Of a DNA stretch of 64,000 nt, positions 1-11,301 are shown in pieces. The DNA is taken from contig CM053272.1 in assembly GCA_028583415.1 (NCBI GenBank), positions 44,074,699 to 44,138,698 of the forward strand, written 5' to 3'. The notes beneath the pieces are model-generated. The model saw only the letters and a program-made list of their open reading frames with translations. It had not been told where the DNA came from and made no database searches. The stretch comes from Protea cynaroides. Its lineage: Eukaryota; Streptophyta; Magnoliopsida; Proteales; Proteaceae. Position numbers and translations under genes: made by a program. Position 1 is the stretch's first letter. Each line of letters begins with the position of its first letter.

Positions 1-718
1 TGTGTGGTTCAGCACCTAAATCGGAATGCCTACTTCCACCACAGAAAAACAAAGATTCTTTATTGCCAAAAAAACTCTCTACAACTTTCTCCACTGACAG
101 TGTCCTCTTTTGCTCAGACTTTAGCTAGGTTTTTCCACGCAAAGACAATATAAAAGGAAACCTAGAAATCATAATCACACCACAATTATAAGATTATCCT
201 GATGTAATAGACTCATACTTTAATACAAATACTACCATTATAATTACGTGGACCCCATAGAATACAAAACACCAATCTAACAAAATGCAAGGGAGATATT
301 TATATATTAAGACCCAAGTACCAATCCCATTAATAATGTGGGACTATTCCCAGTAAAAGAGTCTGTGACGACCCATTCTAGGCAAGAACACGCGTTCACG
401 GTGATGGATCCCTTGGGAAATACAAGTAGATGAAGGTGAACTATTCCCATCTGAAATTACTTTTGTATGGCGTAGGCAAGGCCTGCATGAAAATATTCTT
501 ATTGCTATATTTTTCTGCTCTTTTGTTATTTTGTTCTTAGGAGCCAAAAAAAATAGAAATTTGTTTGTTACCATCGGTTTATTTTTTTATTCCTGAGAAA
601 TAACGAGTGGCCGGAGAAGAGAAAATATGGATTATTCCAAGAAGAAAAACAAGGAATAAAGGTCTTTCTCTCATCCCTCTCGCAAAGCCTGCAACTTTCT
701 ATGGAGTCGCTGAAACGA

Positions 719-1181
719 AGGGTGTCAATTTGATACCGAAAACCAATACTGTACCGTTTATACTGATAATTAGTATACTCTTTTTTATCCAGTAAGATAA
801 TAATTCAAGTTTTGTACCATTTTTTATTCAATATGATAATGGTTCATACCGATTGACCAACTGTACATATCATTTATAGGCTGAATTGAATACCAATATT
901 TATATACCATTTAAATACCATATACCATTTATATGTGTGTGTGACACTCAATTGATCCACGTTGCCATAGAACCATATTTCTTACCAAATTAAAACCATA
1001 TTTTGTATCAAATTAGAAACTGAAATTCATACCGAATAAAAATCGCATGTCAAACAGTATATTATACCAGCAAAAACCACATCATACCGTATAAAAATCC
1101 ATATACTATACCGGTAAAAACCGTATTGAGCCGGTACAGTAAAGGGAAGGAAAAATCATATACCGCACCAATTGAGACCCT
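719..1181. mobile_element. Candidate terminal-inverted-repeat element (unclassified)
   Basis: The left end reads AGGGTGTCAATTTGATACCG and the right end, read inverted, AGGGTCTCAATTGGTGCGG, an imperfect match of about 15 of 20. The interior is AT-rich and dense in variants of ATACCGTAT/ACCATTTATA. I found no convincing target-site duplication, so the edges are uncertain. The TIR resembles the TARGGGTGTCAAT end of plant hAT-like MITEs, such as the element at 7559-8399. There is no coding potential. The 700 bases to its left hold no recognisable feature. Confidence 0.35.
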
Positions 1182-1386
1182 CTTAGGCTCCATTTGTAAC
1201 ATTTTATATGTAAAATATAATTTCAATATTTATTTTCAAGAAATAAAATATAGTGATCTGTGTGGGAGAATTGAAAAGGAACATCGTCTTTCTTTTACCC
1301 AAGGGAAATAAATTTTGAATTTTTATTTTATACGTAAAATTTTACGTTAAAACAAATAGAACATTAGCTAAAACCCCAACCCCACA

Positions 1387-1514
1387 TGAGTTCAAATCCT
1401 CTCCTCCCCGACTCCTTAGCCTCCACCCCATTCAACAGTTGGAATGTATTGGAACCGGCTCACACTAAAACGATTGGATGGGATGACAGCCAGAAAGGAG
1501 AGGATTTGGACTCA
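1387..1514. mobile_element. Short MITE with 18-bp TIR and 8-bp target duplication
   Basis: The ends TGAGTTCAAATCCTCTCC and GGAGAGGATTTGGACTCA are near-perfect inverted repeats. They are flanked by the direct repeat ACCCCACA (1379-1386 and 1515-1522). The length is 128 bp and it is non-coding. The TIR core (TTCAAATCCTCTCC) resembles the ends of the larger foldback MITEs at 10546 and 25066, so it is probably a small Mutator-like relative. Confidence 0.6.
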
Positions 1515-1522
1515 ACCCCACA

Positions 1523-2323
1523 AGATATCTGATCGTTACTGGACAAAAGCAGCAATGACGATCAAACCAATTCCATAAACGATGGAATGTAGCGCTAGGG
1601 CTTTGGTTTGCACTCGTTTTTCTACTTTCCTTCCCTTCCCATTACTCGAAATTCAATATGGAAATTTGTCAAGCTTCAAAGCCCCTCTCACTCTCTCGTA
1701 TCTCCGATCGTATTTACTCCTATTATCCATTAAAACCCATTAAAAAAGGGTTAAAGCTTTGTTTCCGCCATTGAATCTCCTTTCCGCAAACCCATTAAAA
1801 AAGAGTTAAAACTCTGTTTTCTCCATGGAATCTCCTTTCTGCATGCCCCTTTCATGGCCGATTGTCTGCTGTCTAGTTCCTTTTTTATACAAAAATGGTG
1901 CATAAAGCTACAGCAGAGGAAGGGAAAACAGAGTAGGGTTGCAGACAGACAAACACATTTATGTTTCATTATTAACCTAGGAATAGAAATTTCAATATAT
2001 TACTTTGGCTTAAAAATTCAGCTCAGGAAGAGAAATAGAAAAAAAAAATGTTTCTTGAATAGAAACAAAGCCTGGGAATAAGAATATTGTCATGCATGAA
2101 CTAAAGAATCCAAAGATGGTACATAATATAGCTTCTTGCCCGAAAAAGACACCACAATTATGATGTCCTTCCAAGAAAATTTTTAGCCTCAATCTACTTT
2201 GCAACCAGATCCAGTATTGACATATATTGTCCTTCAGCTGCATACAAAAATACCCATATCATAGTTTCATTTATTTCTAACTTGATTTTTTATAGCTACG
2301 GTCTGAATAAACCATTGAGTTAC
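1523..2323. other. No gene recognised; 55-bp tandem duplication
   Basis: Nothing codes here that I recognise. A 55-bp unit starting CCCATTAAAAAAG is present twice in tandem from 1736 (second copy from 1791) with several differences. The stretch lies beyond the 3' end of the - strand REM pseudogene and may include its downstream sequence. Confidence 0.4.
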
Positions 2324-2398
2324 CTACCTTCCATGTGCTGCCACATTTTCTGTGAATCGGTATATGTAAACTTTAAACTCAATAGGGTTCTTTCTAAG

Positions 2399-2626
2399 GG
2401 ATCCGCATGTTCTGGGAAGACAGTGGCAACCTGTCCTGGATGGCCGCCACGTGGCTTTCAGTAAATCCGAGACCCACGTTCGAGCCGACACCCAGCCGAC
2501 AAGTCGAGTCGACAAGGGTTGTCGGCTCAGACGTGGGTCTCGGATTCAACCGAGAACCACGTGGCAGCCATCCGAGATAGATTGCCGCATCCTCCCAGAA
2601 TCACTGGGAGGAGACGATGTGCATCC
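2399..2626. mobile_element. Foldback Mutator-like MITE inserted in a B3 exon (copy 1)
   Basis: The element is 228 bp, runs from GGATCCGCATG to GATGTGCATCC, and consists of two long inverted arms around a short TCGGCTC-rich centre. The flanking 9-bp repeats CTTTCTAAG (2390-2398) and CTTTCTAAC (2627-2635) differ at one base, and a 9-bp duplication fits the Mutator superfamily. The left arm has lost about 16 bp relative to copy 2. Both arms contain the G-box core CACGTG. It splits the last exon of the REM pseudogene between ELVRK and NPIEFKVYIYRF. Confidence 0.85.
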
Positions 2627-3069
2627 CTTTCTAACAAGCTCAAAGATGCAAATATCACCTTCTTCCAAATCATTCTCCTGTACAAACACTTTCCATCCCC
2701 TTGTTATCTTGCAAGAGTGTGGACAGCAGTACACATGCCAGCTTCTTCCATCTGGTACCTGGAGTGTTACTCCCAGTTAGGTCCCTGTTAAAAATTCCCC
2801 GGCAAAGCTGTTCGGCACATTCTGCGCAAGCTATAGATATTAATGGCTTGAACTTTGTTTGATTAAGAATACATCAGAAACAAAGTTGAAAAAAGGTGTA
2901 GGCATGAATCTTTTTTATATGCTCTGCTAGCTAGATTATATGATTAGTGACTACTATAGGATACTCAAACTTCTAGCTAGTTGAAGTTTGGAGCTCACCA
3001 ACAGAAAAATACCTGACACATAAGATGGTTGCATTTTCACAGTGAAGAATGGTTTTGTAAACTTGAAAG

Positions 3070-3875
3070 TGTTGGGTTGGATTTCCCTTTTATGTAGAGG
3101 ATGACTCATTACTTATAAACCCATAAGGAGTAAGAGCGTTTAAGTAACTTTTTCAAATATAGTTGAATTAGGGTGTTATCTCTTTAACCCTATTAGAATG
3201 AAACAATGAGAGAAAAAGAGGTTAAGTGAGTTGCTGTCACCCCAAAACAGAGAAGAGAATAAAGCTACGAGGTTTCAATCAAGGTGAGGATCGAAAGATC
3301 ATCCCTGGTCCGATTGAGTTGAAATTTGGGTAGTAGATTCGTAACTGAGAGTTCTACATTCTGAATGGTGCAATTGACGATTGGAGTCTTCTAGATCAAT
3401 CGGATAATCAACGTTTTCACCTATTCGGGTGAGATCTCTTTCAAGTTTCAATCTTCATCTTGGTATTTGGGTTGTTGATGGTGTATTCCTAGAACATGTT
3501 ATTCTAGATGTTTTTTGATGATATATGCCAAGAATATTGTGTTCTTGAGGAATAATGTTATTGTATGCTTCTAGTTCTAACTAGAGAAGAATCTTGTATT
3601 CTCATATATTGGTGATAGTGAAGAGATTTGAGTTGTATGCTTCTAGTTCTAACTAGAGAAGAATCTTGTATTCTCATATATTGGTGATAATGAAGAAATT
3701 TGAGTGGACTACGGTCCCGTGATTTTTACTCCTCACATTGAGGAGGTTTTCCAGGTAAAAATACTTTGTGTTATGCGTGTGGATTTTATTGTGCTTGGAA
3801 TATTATTCTCTATTTTATTATTTCTTATTAGGTTCATTCAAGAGTGGAAAGAATTTATCACTCCATTTCCTATCA
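3070..3875 (+). mobile_element. Solo LTR with perfect 5-bp target duplication
   Basis: The 806-bp sequence begins TGTTGGGTTGG and ends CCTATCA, flanked by GAAAG on both sides (3065-3069 and 3876-3880). No internal retrotransposon sequence follows, so it is a solo LTR. An inverted relative lies at 15435-16160, inside Copia gag. The extra length here comes from a 72-bp internal tandem duplication. It sits in the last intron of the - strand REM pseudogene. Confidence 0.85.
3561..3704 (+). repeat. 72-bp tandem duplication inside the solo LTR
   Basis: Two adjacent 72-bp units (3561-3632 and 3633-3704), each starting TTGTATGCTTCTAGTTC, differ at only a few bases. The related LTR at 15435-16160 has one copy, so the duplication happened in this copy or its close lineage. 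Confidence 0.8.
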
Positions 3876-4147
3876 GAAAGCTATGGCTACTTGAACCGGT
3901 TGATCTCTTTCCTGGGATATAATAGACCTTCTTGGCATTGAATCCTTTGTGTGCACAATCCTTTGGAGAAACAGGGATGTTCTTATTCTGTTCTTGTTTC
4001 AAACTCAAACTACTTTTTCTTGCATTTTTGTAGTAGACCAAATTATGTGAAATAGCCTTGTCGCTCATCAAAATGCATTATATTGGTAAAAAGTTTGTGA
4101 TCTGCATCATGAAACTGATGGATTACCTCTACTTCTAGTCATATGTT

Positions 4148-4520
4148 GCTCTTCTGGTTTATCAATCATCAATTTTCTTGAAGCAGCAGTAGTTTTGCTT
4201 GGCCTTTAAGGAACATCAAAGATTTCTTCACAGGACTGCTCTTCTGGTTCATCAGTCATCAACTTTCTTGAAGCAGCAGTAGTTTTGCTTGGCATTTGAG
4301 GAACATCAAAAATTTCTTCACAGGACTGCTCTTCTAGTTCTTCAATCATCAACTTTCTTGAAACAGCAGTAGTTTTGCTTGGCATTTGAGGAACATCAAA
4401 GATTTCATCGCAGGACTGCTCTTCTAGTTCTTCAATCATCAACTTTCTTGAAACAGCAGTAGTTTTGCTTGGATTTTGAGGAACATCAAAGATTTCTTCA
4501 CAGGACTGCTCTTCCATTTC
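4148..4520 (-). repeat. 90-bp in-frame coding repeat (30 aa), about four copies
   Basis: The unit recurs with exact 90-bp spacing: the marker GCTCTTC starts at 4148, 4238, 4328, 4418 and 4508. On the - strand each unit encodes about 30 residues containing EEQSCEEIFDVPQMPSKTT and SRKLMIEEL. Because the period is a multiple of three the frame is kept. Units are nearly identical, so the expansion is recent or homogenised. In the 3'-most unit CAA became TAA, which ends the frame at 4206. Confidence 0.9.
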
Positions 4521-5106
4521 CTCATCAATTTGACATCCACCTTTAGGATTGTTTTCTTCATAATCCATAGTATCACATGGATATTCTATCTCACAAGCTG
4601 TTGTATCAAATATAGTAACATAGAAATTTGAATGCCCATCATATCTGAAAACTAAAAAGTAATTCTCAAGTATAGAATTACTTTCTGCAAATTCCTGCCA
4701 GCCTTTATCAAACCAAACCTTCCCATCAGATTTCCTTAATCCTATAGACCAGACTTTACCACTGGGAACCTTGAGAACTACTATGTCGGCGAGTTCGTCT
4801 CTTAATTCCCTGATAAATTTTCGAGGAATCCTCTTGGGGGTAGGAGAACAAAAGCAAGTAAGTTTCATATAACTTTGTATAAACATTATCATTCTCTAAT
4901 CTAATACAATTCTAAATAGATATCTACTGATGCTGGCACTGTAATAAAGGTATACAATGCGTTCTAATAGTACTTCAATTCTCTATAAAAATGGATTAGT
5001 AGGTGATATCCTACCAAAACTACCTGCAAATGTGGTCTGGATGAATGAACAAGAGTTACTATATGAAACCAGTTGGAATAATAGCTAGTCTGTTAGAACT
5101 ATATAC

Positions 5107-5147
<41 letters not shown>
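5107..5147. repeat. (AAT)n microsatellite
   Basis: Pure trinucleotide run of AAT inside the long first intron of the - strand REM gene. The rest of that intron (4833-6593) is AT-rich, with a poly-C/poly-A tract near 5573-5607 and poly-T at 5938-5956, and contains no recognisable gene. Confidence 0.9.
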
Positions 5148-5149
<2 letters not shown>

Positions 5150-6547
5150 GATGATAAAGCATTGTTTAAATTACCTTTGAGTGATTTGAGTTTGAAGAAT
5201 GGGGAATCTTTTTTCTAATTTTAACACATGTTGAAACTGAAATAGATTAATAAGTTGGTATCTAGAAACTTAACAGGTGACTAGATTAATTTCTTGTAAT
5301 TGAATTTTTTTTTTCAACTTAATATCATAATTATATTATTATTTTGCAAAAAGGGCGGGAAGAAATTAACATCGAAATAAAAGATGGAAATTTATGGGTT
5401 GAAATGTGTACATGAGACTAAATCGAAGAGCCCTTTTAATTTGGGCACTGCAATTCAGTTATATCAACAAAGTTGAGAAGCCAGAGACTTTAACCCAAAT
5501 CAAAGTTCAGTGAACATTTGGGTTATGTGATTTGGGTTATGTTCAGTAAACACTTACCTTCATTCTTTTACGCCCCCCCCAAAAAAAAAAAAAAAAAAAA
5601 AAAAAAACACTTACCTTCATTCCTCCAAAAAAAAAAACATATCTATCCTCATCCATCCAAAAAAGAAACACATATCCTTCGTATCCCAAACATATCTCTA
5701 TTGTATGGAAGTAAATTTTGACAGTTTTACTGGATGTTAGATATAGTAACATGAAGCTAATATAGACTCTATATCTATAATGCCTGTTTTTATCTGTGTA
5801 TAATTAAAATATAAATATTAATTAAAGACTAGAATATAAAAAAGAGAAAAAATTCCATACAAGTAAAAAATTTAGATATCTGAGTATTATGATACATAAT
5901 GTGGAGAGAATTTTTTTCCAAATTTTGATTCCTACTCTTTTTTTTTTTTTTTTTTTAATCAAATGATTCTTACTCTTGAGATTCAACAAAGGGGGGAAAC
6001 CCCTATTATTTCTCTATTACTCTTACATTGATCTAATCCATAACAGATGAAATTAAAAACTTTTCCTGAGCTGCTCCAATCTGTAATCTGCAAAATTGAA
6101 ATGTCTATCTTCTTTATCATTTTGTAACTAATCAAGCAATTCTGTACAGATTTGTTCATTTCAACACAACCAAATCATTCAATTGGGATAATTTTTTTAC
6201 CTAGTAAATATTGTACCACATCAACCTTTTATGTTCTTTCAATTTAATGTTCTTAGTAATTTTTAGCAAAAAAAAAATTATAACATGTCCTAACAAAACC
6301 CACGTATAGAAGTCATTAAATTAATATATTATTATTTTTATCTAAAAAACGATTAAATAAAATCGAAAAACTAAGCTCACTTATTTACAAGATTCATATT
6401 TAAAGGGGGATGCTAAAAGGATCGAGGTTTCATATTGGATGCATTCCATGCTTGAAATCTTCGAACCCATCTCTCATTTTATTATCCTGGTTCGAAACTG
6501 CAATGACACCGGTGGAGTTCCTCAGAAAGTTGATCTCCACCTCAATC

Positions 6548-6549
<2 letters not shown>

Positions 6550-6588
<39 letters not shown>
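6550..6588. repeat. (GA)n microsatellite next to a splice donor
   Basis: Pure GA repeat lying directly downstream, on the - strand as CT repeats, of the GTAAGC donor of REM exon 1. Confidence 0.9.
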
Positions 6589-6594
<6 letters not shown>

Positions 6595-6755
6595 AGCCGT
6601 CGATAACGAATATTAGCCACGAGAATGATCTTGAAGAACTGACATCTTCGGTGCCGGTGGATTGCATCGACCACCTGAGAAGATTTAAGAGACTGACTCA
6701 TTTGCTTGTGCTTGGGAGATTGAGACTGAGACTGAGACTGAGGCTGCCAGTTCAA

Positions 6756-7558
6756 CAGTCCATGCCAAATAAAAACAATAAGAAGAAGATGAAACGAAAA
6801 GTCGAACTGGAACTTGTTGAACGGATCAATTATGTCATTACTCCTTCGGATTCCCGAGGTCCTCAGGTTACTCAGAGGGCTGGTGTTCCCCGTAGTTCTT
6901 GGGTTTCCACCATAATTACTCTTTTCAATAACTTCTATTGCAGACGTAATTTTGATTCAGATGGGTATGGTCATATCAACCAAGAACGAACGGATATCCA
7001 AGATCCAACCACAGTAACTAAGTACACAGCCTTTGGATTGGGAATAAATCGTGAGTGCAGAGTGCAGAGTGCAGAGTGCAGAACAGCATAACCCTAAACT
7101 TTGTCTGCTTCTCCAACTGAAATGATGTTCGGTCTTTCTTCCCCACGGTCAAACATGAGGGCTCTGAAGCACAGGTAGTCAAGAAAAGGAAGAATGCCAA
7201 AAGGAACTGATTAATTAGTTCCATGCAATTATTTTCATATTTCCCCTTATCATCTTTTTGATTTGTTAATATTGGCTTTGAACTACTTTCATGTGTTTGT
7301 ATAAATTTGTTGAAAAATAGCATCATGCTTCTTCTCTATCTCATGTACCTTTATATGTTGAATGGGTATGATTTATGAGGGTCAGAGTTCCTTAGATATT
7401 GAGCTCTTTATGCTGATGTTATTTTTTGTAAGTTTAAAATGTAGACTAATGAGTTGCAGAGAAGGTGATTGAGGAAATTATTCTAACTCTAAGTAATCAG
7501 CTAGATCTGAAAGCCTAACTTGATTCTTTCCTCACCCCTCTATCTTGAATACCAAAAT
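6756..7558. other. Upstream region of the - strand REM gene; 8-bp minisatellite
   Basis: No separate gene is recognised. A short tandem of the unit GCAGAGTG (four copies, about 7052-7080) is present. The region directly precedes the start of the - strand REM gene and would hold its promoter, but I cannot point to a firm TATA box. Confidence 0.4.
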
Positions 7559-8399
7559 TAAGAGTGTTAATCGGTTTGTACAGTTTATGGATTTGAAGTT
7601 ATTATTAATAGAAATTATAATCAAACCGATTAATATTGATTTTCTTTTTTTCAAATCAAAACCGAATTGATTAATAACCAGTTTATTGGTCTTTTACCAG
7701 TTTCAATTAATCGATCTTTTTTTCTTTTGGGGTAAAATAATTAATCAGTTCATAAATAGGATTTTACATTGTTTATGGGGAAAGAGCAAATATTTTACGA
7801 AAATACTAAACTAAAAATATCACATCACATGGGCACGAGATTTTGTCGAGGCATAGCACATTAAAATTGTATGCTACATATGAAGTTATATACATTTTAG
7901 TTAGGCTCTCTTTGGTATTTATAGAATTAAATATATAATACATTATGACATATATAGTTATTTTGTATGATTTATGTTACTCATTTATATTTAAAATAAA
8001 TTGAAATAATTTAAAATCTACAAATACTTTTTTTTTTTTATATAAATAGGTTAGAAGGTGTTTATTATTATTTTGATAATTTATTATTACTTATTTTTAT
8101 CTAATGGTATTAAACTGATATTATTCATGACTCGTAATTTATTCATATAAATGATTTATCATAAATAATTTTTAAACATAAATATAAACTATATCAAAGA
8201 GAGCTTAAAGTAATTAACTGGTTTAACTTAATTACCTTCCAATTTTATTTAATCTGGTTTTTATGGATTAACCAATGGTTTAACAATTCTAAACCACAAT
8301 CGAAGTGATTAACTATGTAAAACTAATACCAAACAAATTAATTTTGGTTTTGTTTGACTCATTTTGCTGATCAATTTCGATTCAAAATTGTCACCCTTA
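7559..8399. mobile_element. hAT-like MITE carrying a nested MITE
   Basis: The ends are TAAGAGTGTTAATC and, inverted, TAAGGGTGACAATT. The flanking 8-bp direct repeat ACCAAAAT is perfect (7551-7558 and 8400-8407), as expected for hAT. The 841 bp include a 301-bp Tourist-like MITE at 7904-8204; the rest is non-coding and AT-rich. Confidence 0.7.
7904..8204. mobile_element. Tourist-like MITE nested in the hAT-like MITE
   Basis: The TIR is GGCTCTCTTTGGTAT on the left and ATATCAAAGAGAGC on the right, flanked by TTA on both sides (7901-7903 and 8205-8207), the PIF/Harbinger pattern. Related sequence lies at about 18205-18470 (truncated) and the same terminus appears at 26866, 30400 and 42785. Confidence 0.7.
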
Positions 8400-8729
8400 A
8401 CCAAAATACCATTATTTTGAGTGATAATCCAATAACATCATATTAAAAGGAATCAAATCAACAGACCATTGATACAAGCCAATGTTTTTTTTTTTTTTGG
8501 GTAAAATGCAAGCTACCGTTGATACAAGCCAATTTTTTTTTTTTTTTGGGTAAAATGTAAACTAGTGTTAAGTAAACGTGAAAAACAAAGGCAAAGATAT
8601 GAAAATAAATGCAATCAAAATCTCAGTGTAACCCTAGGTACCCTTGACTCAGTTTAGGCTCAGTCCCAGCCCTAAGTCAGGCTGGGTCGCTCGGATATTC
8701 TTGCGCAATTGCTTGACCCAAATTAAGCC

Positions 8730-8980
8730 AGATCCGCATCGTCTCCTCTTAGCGACTCTGGGAGGACGGTGGCAACCTTGTCCAGATACCCGACACGTGG
8801 CTCTCAGTGAATCCGAGACCCACATTTAAGCTGACACCCCCTGTCGGCTTGGCTTGTCGGCTGGGGTGTCGGCTTGAACGTGGGTCTCTGATTCACCGAG
8901 AGCTACGTGTCGGGCATCCGAACAGGGTTACCACCGTCCTCCCAGAGTCAAGAGTCACTGGGAGGAGACGATGTGAATCC
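8730..8980. mobile_element. Foldback Mutator-like MITE (copy 2)
   Basis: Starts (A)GATCCGCATCGTCTCCTC and ends GAGGAGACGATGTGAATCC. The flanks AATTAAGCC and AATTAAGTT match at 7 of 9 positions. The arms pair along nearly the whole element around a TCGGCTTG-rich centre. The left arm contains ACACGTGG. It lies in an intergenic region; 8400-8729 and 8981-10545 hold only AT-rich, homopolymer-rich sequence without recognisable genes. Confidence 0.75.
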
Positions 8981-10545
8981 AATTAAGTTGGACTAGGTCC
9001 CGATTGACCTTGATTGACACTATATCAGCCTTACCCAATCTAATGTATTTATTATATAATAATTCTAATTGTAATTTTAATTTTGATCCCGATTCCTTAA
9101 GCCTTAATCCATGCTCTAATTGAATTCAAAACACTCGCCCCCTTTCCCCATTGGGTTTGACGTGATTGAAAATTTACCAATTACTCACCCAAAAATTAAT
9201 AACTATATTTAGAATTTGTAGAGTTAATTTACCTCCAATCATATGAGACAATTAGATAATGACTACAAAGTATACACTTTAGTATTTGAAACAGAACCTT
9301 GACAACCTTTTGGAGTGCCAAGCAGCCAAGCTTGATGGCCATTGTTTATAAACCTCATTTTCGTTTCTATTGATCTCTCAAGAAGGGACCATCTCCACGT
9401 GGCTCGGGACCATTTCCACATGGGTCGGATTAAGGGTGTCAATTGATGTGGTTTTGATTCGGTATAAGGGAAAAAAGGTCATAGTATAATCGTATCCAAA
9501 CTTTAACTAGAAGGAAAAAAGAAAAATAAAAAACTTGTATGAAATACAATCCTTTTTTTTTTTTTTTGTAAAACAGTTTACTTTAATTTTAACTCATAAT
9601 ATAAGATATCTAAATGGTACTTGTTAGGGAATATAAAATATCAATGGAGATTAATAATCATTAATCATAAATATATGTACCGAGATAACAACAGAAATAA
9701 ATTGAATCAATTAAACTACAAGAGACATTCATTTTTATGTGAAAAACTTTTCCAAGGTGAAAGGAAAAAAATCACGAAATCTAGTCCTGATAAATCTCTA
9801 TCATGATAATAATAAGTACAGGATACAATATTTTCTAGTCATGGCTATAGATTATCAAGCATCAAAAGAGATTATCAAGAATCAAAAAAATTAACACATT
9901 CTTAGGTAATACAATAACTCACTAAAACAATAAGTGATAATACAAAGTACAAGAATACTCTCCATTCGATATTGACGTAATAAATACAGAGAGAACTGTC
10001 ACCTTTTCTTACTCCCTGAATAAACTTCTGCTTCTGGATTCTATTGATTCTGTCTCATTGGAAACAATTTGAGAACTGAATACTATTTATTTGGTAAATC
10101 CGGTCTAATTCCAAACTCCCAATGAGTGAATTGGACTCCATTTGATTCTAGGATCCCAAATTTGGGGGTTAAAAAAACTAACTCACGTTATTCTAAAACC
10201 AATGAAACAAAACTAAAAATGAAAGTCGAGCCAAAATGAAGGCTTAGAATCACCACCCACCGCCACCACTTTTACTACTATTGCAACTACTACTACCACC
10301 ACCATTACTACCACTATCGTCATTACTGTCAAATTTAAAATTGATTCCAAATTCATTTTTATTAAATAAGATTTTATTCTCATTAAATTTTGAAATCAGA
10401 TTTAAAAAATAACGTCATCAAATAACATTGTGTTATAAAAATAAACCTGAGCACAAAACATAAGCAAAAAAAAAAAATGATTCAAAACAAAAGCAACGAA
10501 CGAACAAGAATTTTATTCAACAGGCCTTAAGCTTCTCAAGGAGTG
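8981..10545. other. Intergenic sequence, no gene recognised
   Basis: AT-rich, with poly-T near 9551-9567 and a CCACCACTNCTACTA-type imperfect repeat near 10255-10320. The sequence TAAGGGTGTCAATTG at about 9429 looks like a lone hAT-MITE terminus without a partner. No ORF resembles a known family. Confidence 0.4.
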
Positions 10546-10778
10546 GGATTCAAATCATCTCATCCTTGAGATTCGGGAGGCGTGGCGGCGACCTCATTGA
10601 ATGGTCGCCATGTAGAGGTCGGATGAATCTGACCCCTCCGTTCGAGCCGACACTCTCTTGTCGGCTCGACTTGTCGGCTCGAACAGAGGGGTCGGATTCA
10701 TCTGACCCCCACATGGCGACCATCCAGTGGGGTCACCGCCACGCCTCCCGAATCTCAGGGATGAGACGATTTGGATCC
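10546..10778. mobile_element. Foldback Mutator-like MITE (copy 3, divergent subfamily)
   Basis: The ends GGATTCAAATCATCTCATCC and, inverted, GGATCCAAATCGTCTCATCC are near identical. The 9-bp flanks CAAGGAGTG and GAAGGAGTG match at 8 of 9. The arms are almost fully complementary around a centre made of TCGGCTCGA repeats, so the whole element can form one hairpin. Confidence 0.8.
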
Positions 10779-11097
10779 GAAGGAGTGACTCATAAACCAT
10801 AACCGTTTAAACCCACCGCCAAATAAGGGGCCACCGTGCGAGATAGCCACGTAACCTATATCTAAAATCTAAATACATAGTACTAATCTTATCTTGGTTA
10901 AAAGTAAAAAATTTAAAAGGGCTATTGATTACTGATTTCATTAGTGACATTGATTAGACATCATGCAGGATACTTAAGTAACCATATCTATCTAAAACGT
11001 AAATAGGTAATAATAAACTGTTTAACAAAAAAAAAAAAAAAAAAAGTAATAAGTTCATCTTATTATAGTGCTGGTTTGAGTAGGAACTACATTCTCT

Positions 11098-11301
11098 TTT
11101 CCCAACGATTCTGAAGAAAGAATGGCAATTCTGTTAAATGATCGATACCTAGGTCTCTGGTGAATCCGAACCCTTCATTTGAGTCGACAAACCAAGTTGA
11201 CAAAGGGATGTTAGTACAGATGGAGGCCTCAGAATCACCTGAATCCCAAGTGTTGGCCCTCTAATAGGTGCCGTCCCTCCTCTCTGGGAGGAGAGGATTT
11301 G
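11098..11301. mobile_element. Degenerate relative of the foldback MITE
   Basis: The right half keeps the family end GGGAGGAGAGGATTTGAAT and inner arm pieces such as GTCTCTGGTGAATCCGA. The left terminus is too eroded to place and no target duplication was found. 11302-12252, up to the next gene, contains no recognisable gene. Confidence 0.45.

Larger units (their letters stand above)
2324..6755 (-). pseudogene. Broken REM-type B3 gene with internal 30-aa repeats
   Basis: This is a plant B3-domain (REM-like) gene on the - strand. Exon 1 is 6594-6755, containing CQFFKIILVANIRYRRL, with donor GTAAGC; an internal Met at 6701 is an alternative start. Exon 2 is 4206-4832, with acceptor AG at 4833-4834 in phase 0 as in the intact paralogues, and completes the first B3 domain (IPRKFIRELRDELADIVVLK through the FLVFRYDG motif). 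It then enters an acidic 30-aa repeat array and stops at 4206, where a CAA codon of the repeat has become TAA. Beyond the stop the repeat and a frameshifted FMMQITNFLP segment, the paralogue FMVIMKPSYL, are still legible to about 4080. The second B3 exon starts at 2821, after the acceptor TTGCGCAG. It carries an internal stop and is split by a MITE (2399-2626); its tail resumes at 2389-2324. As it stands, a 262-aa single-B3 protein remains possible. Confidence 0.75.
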
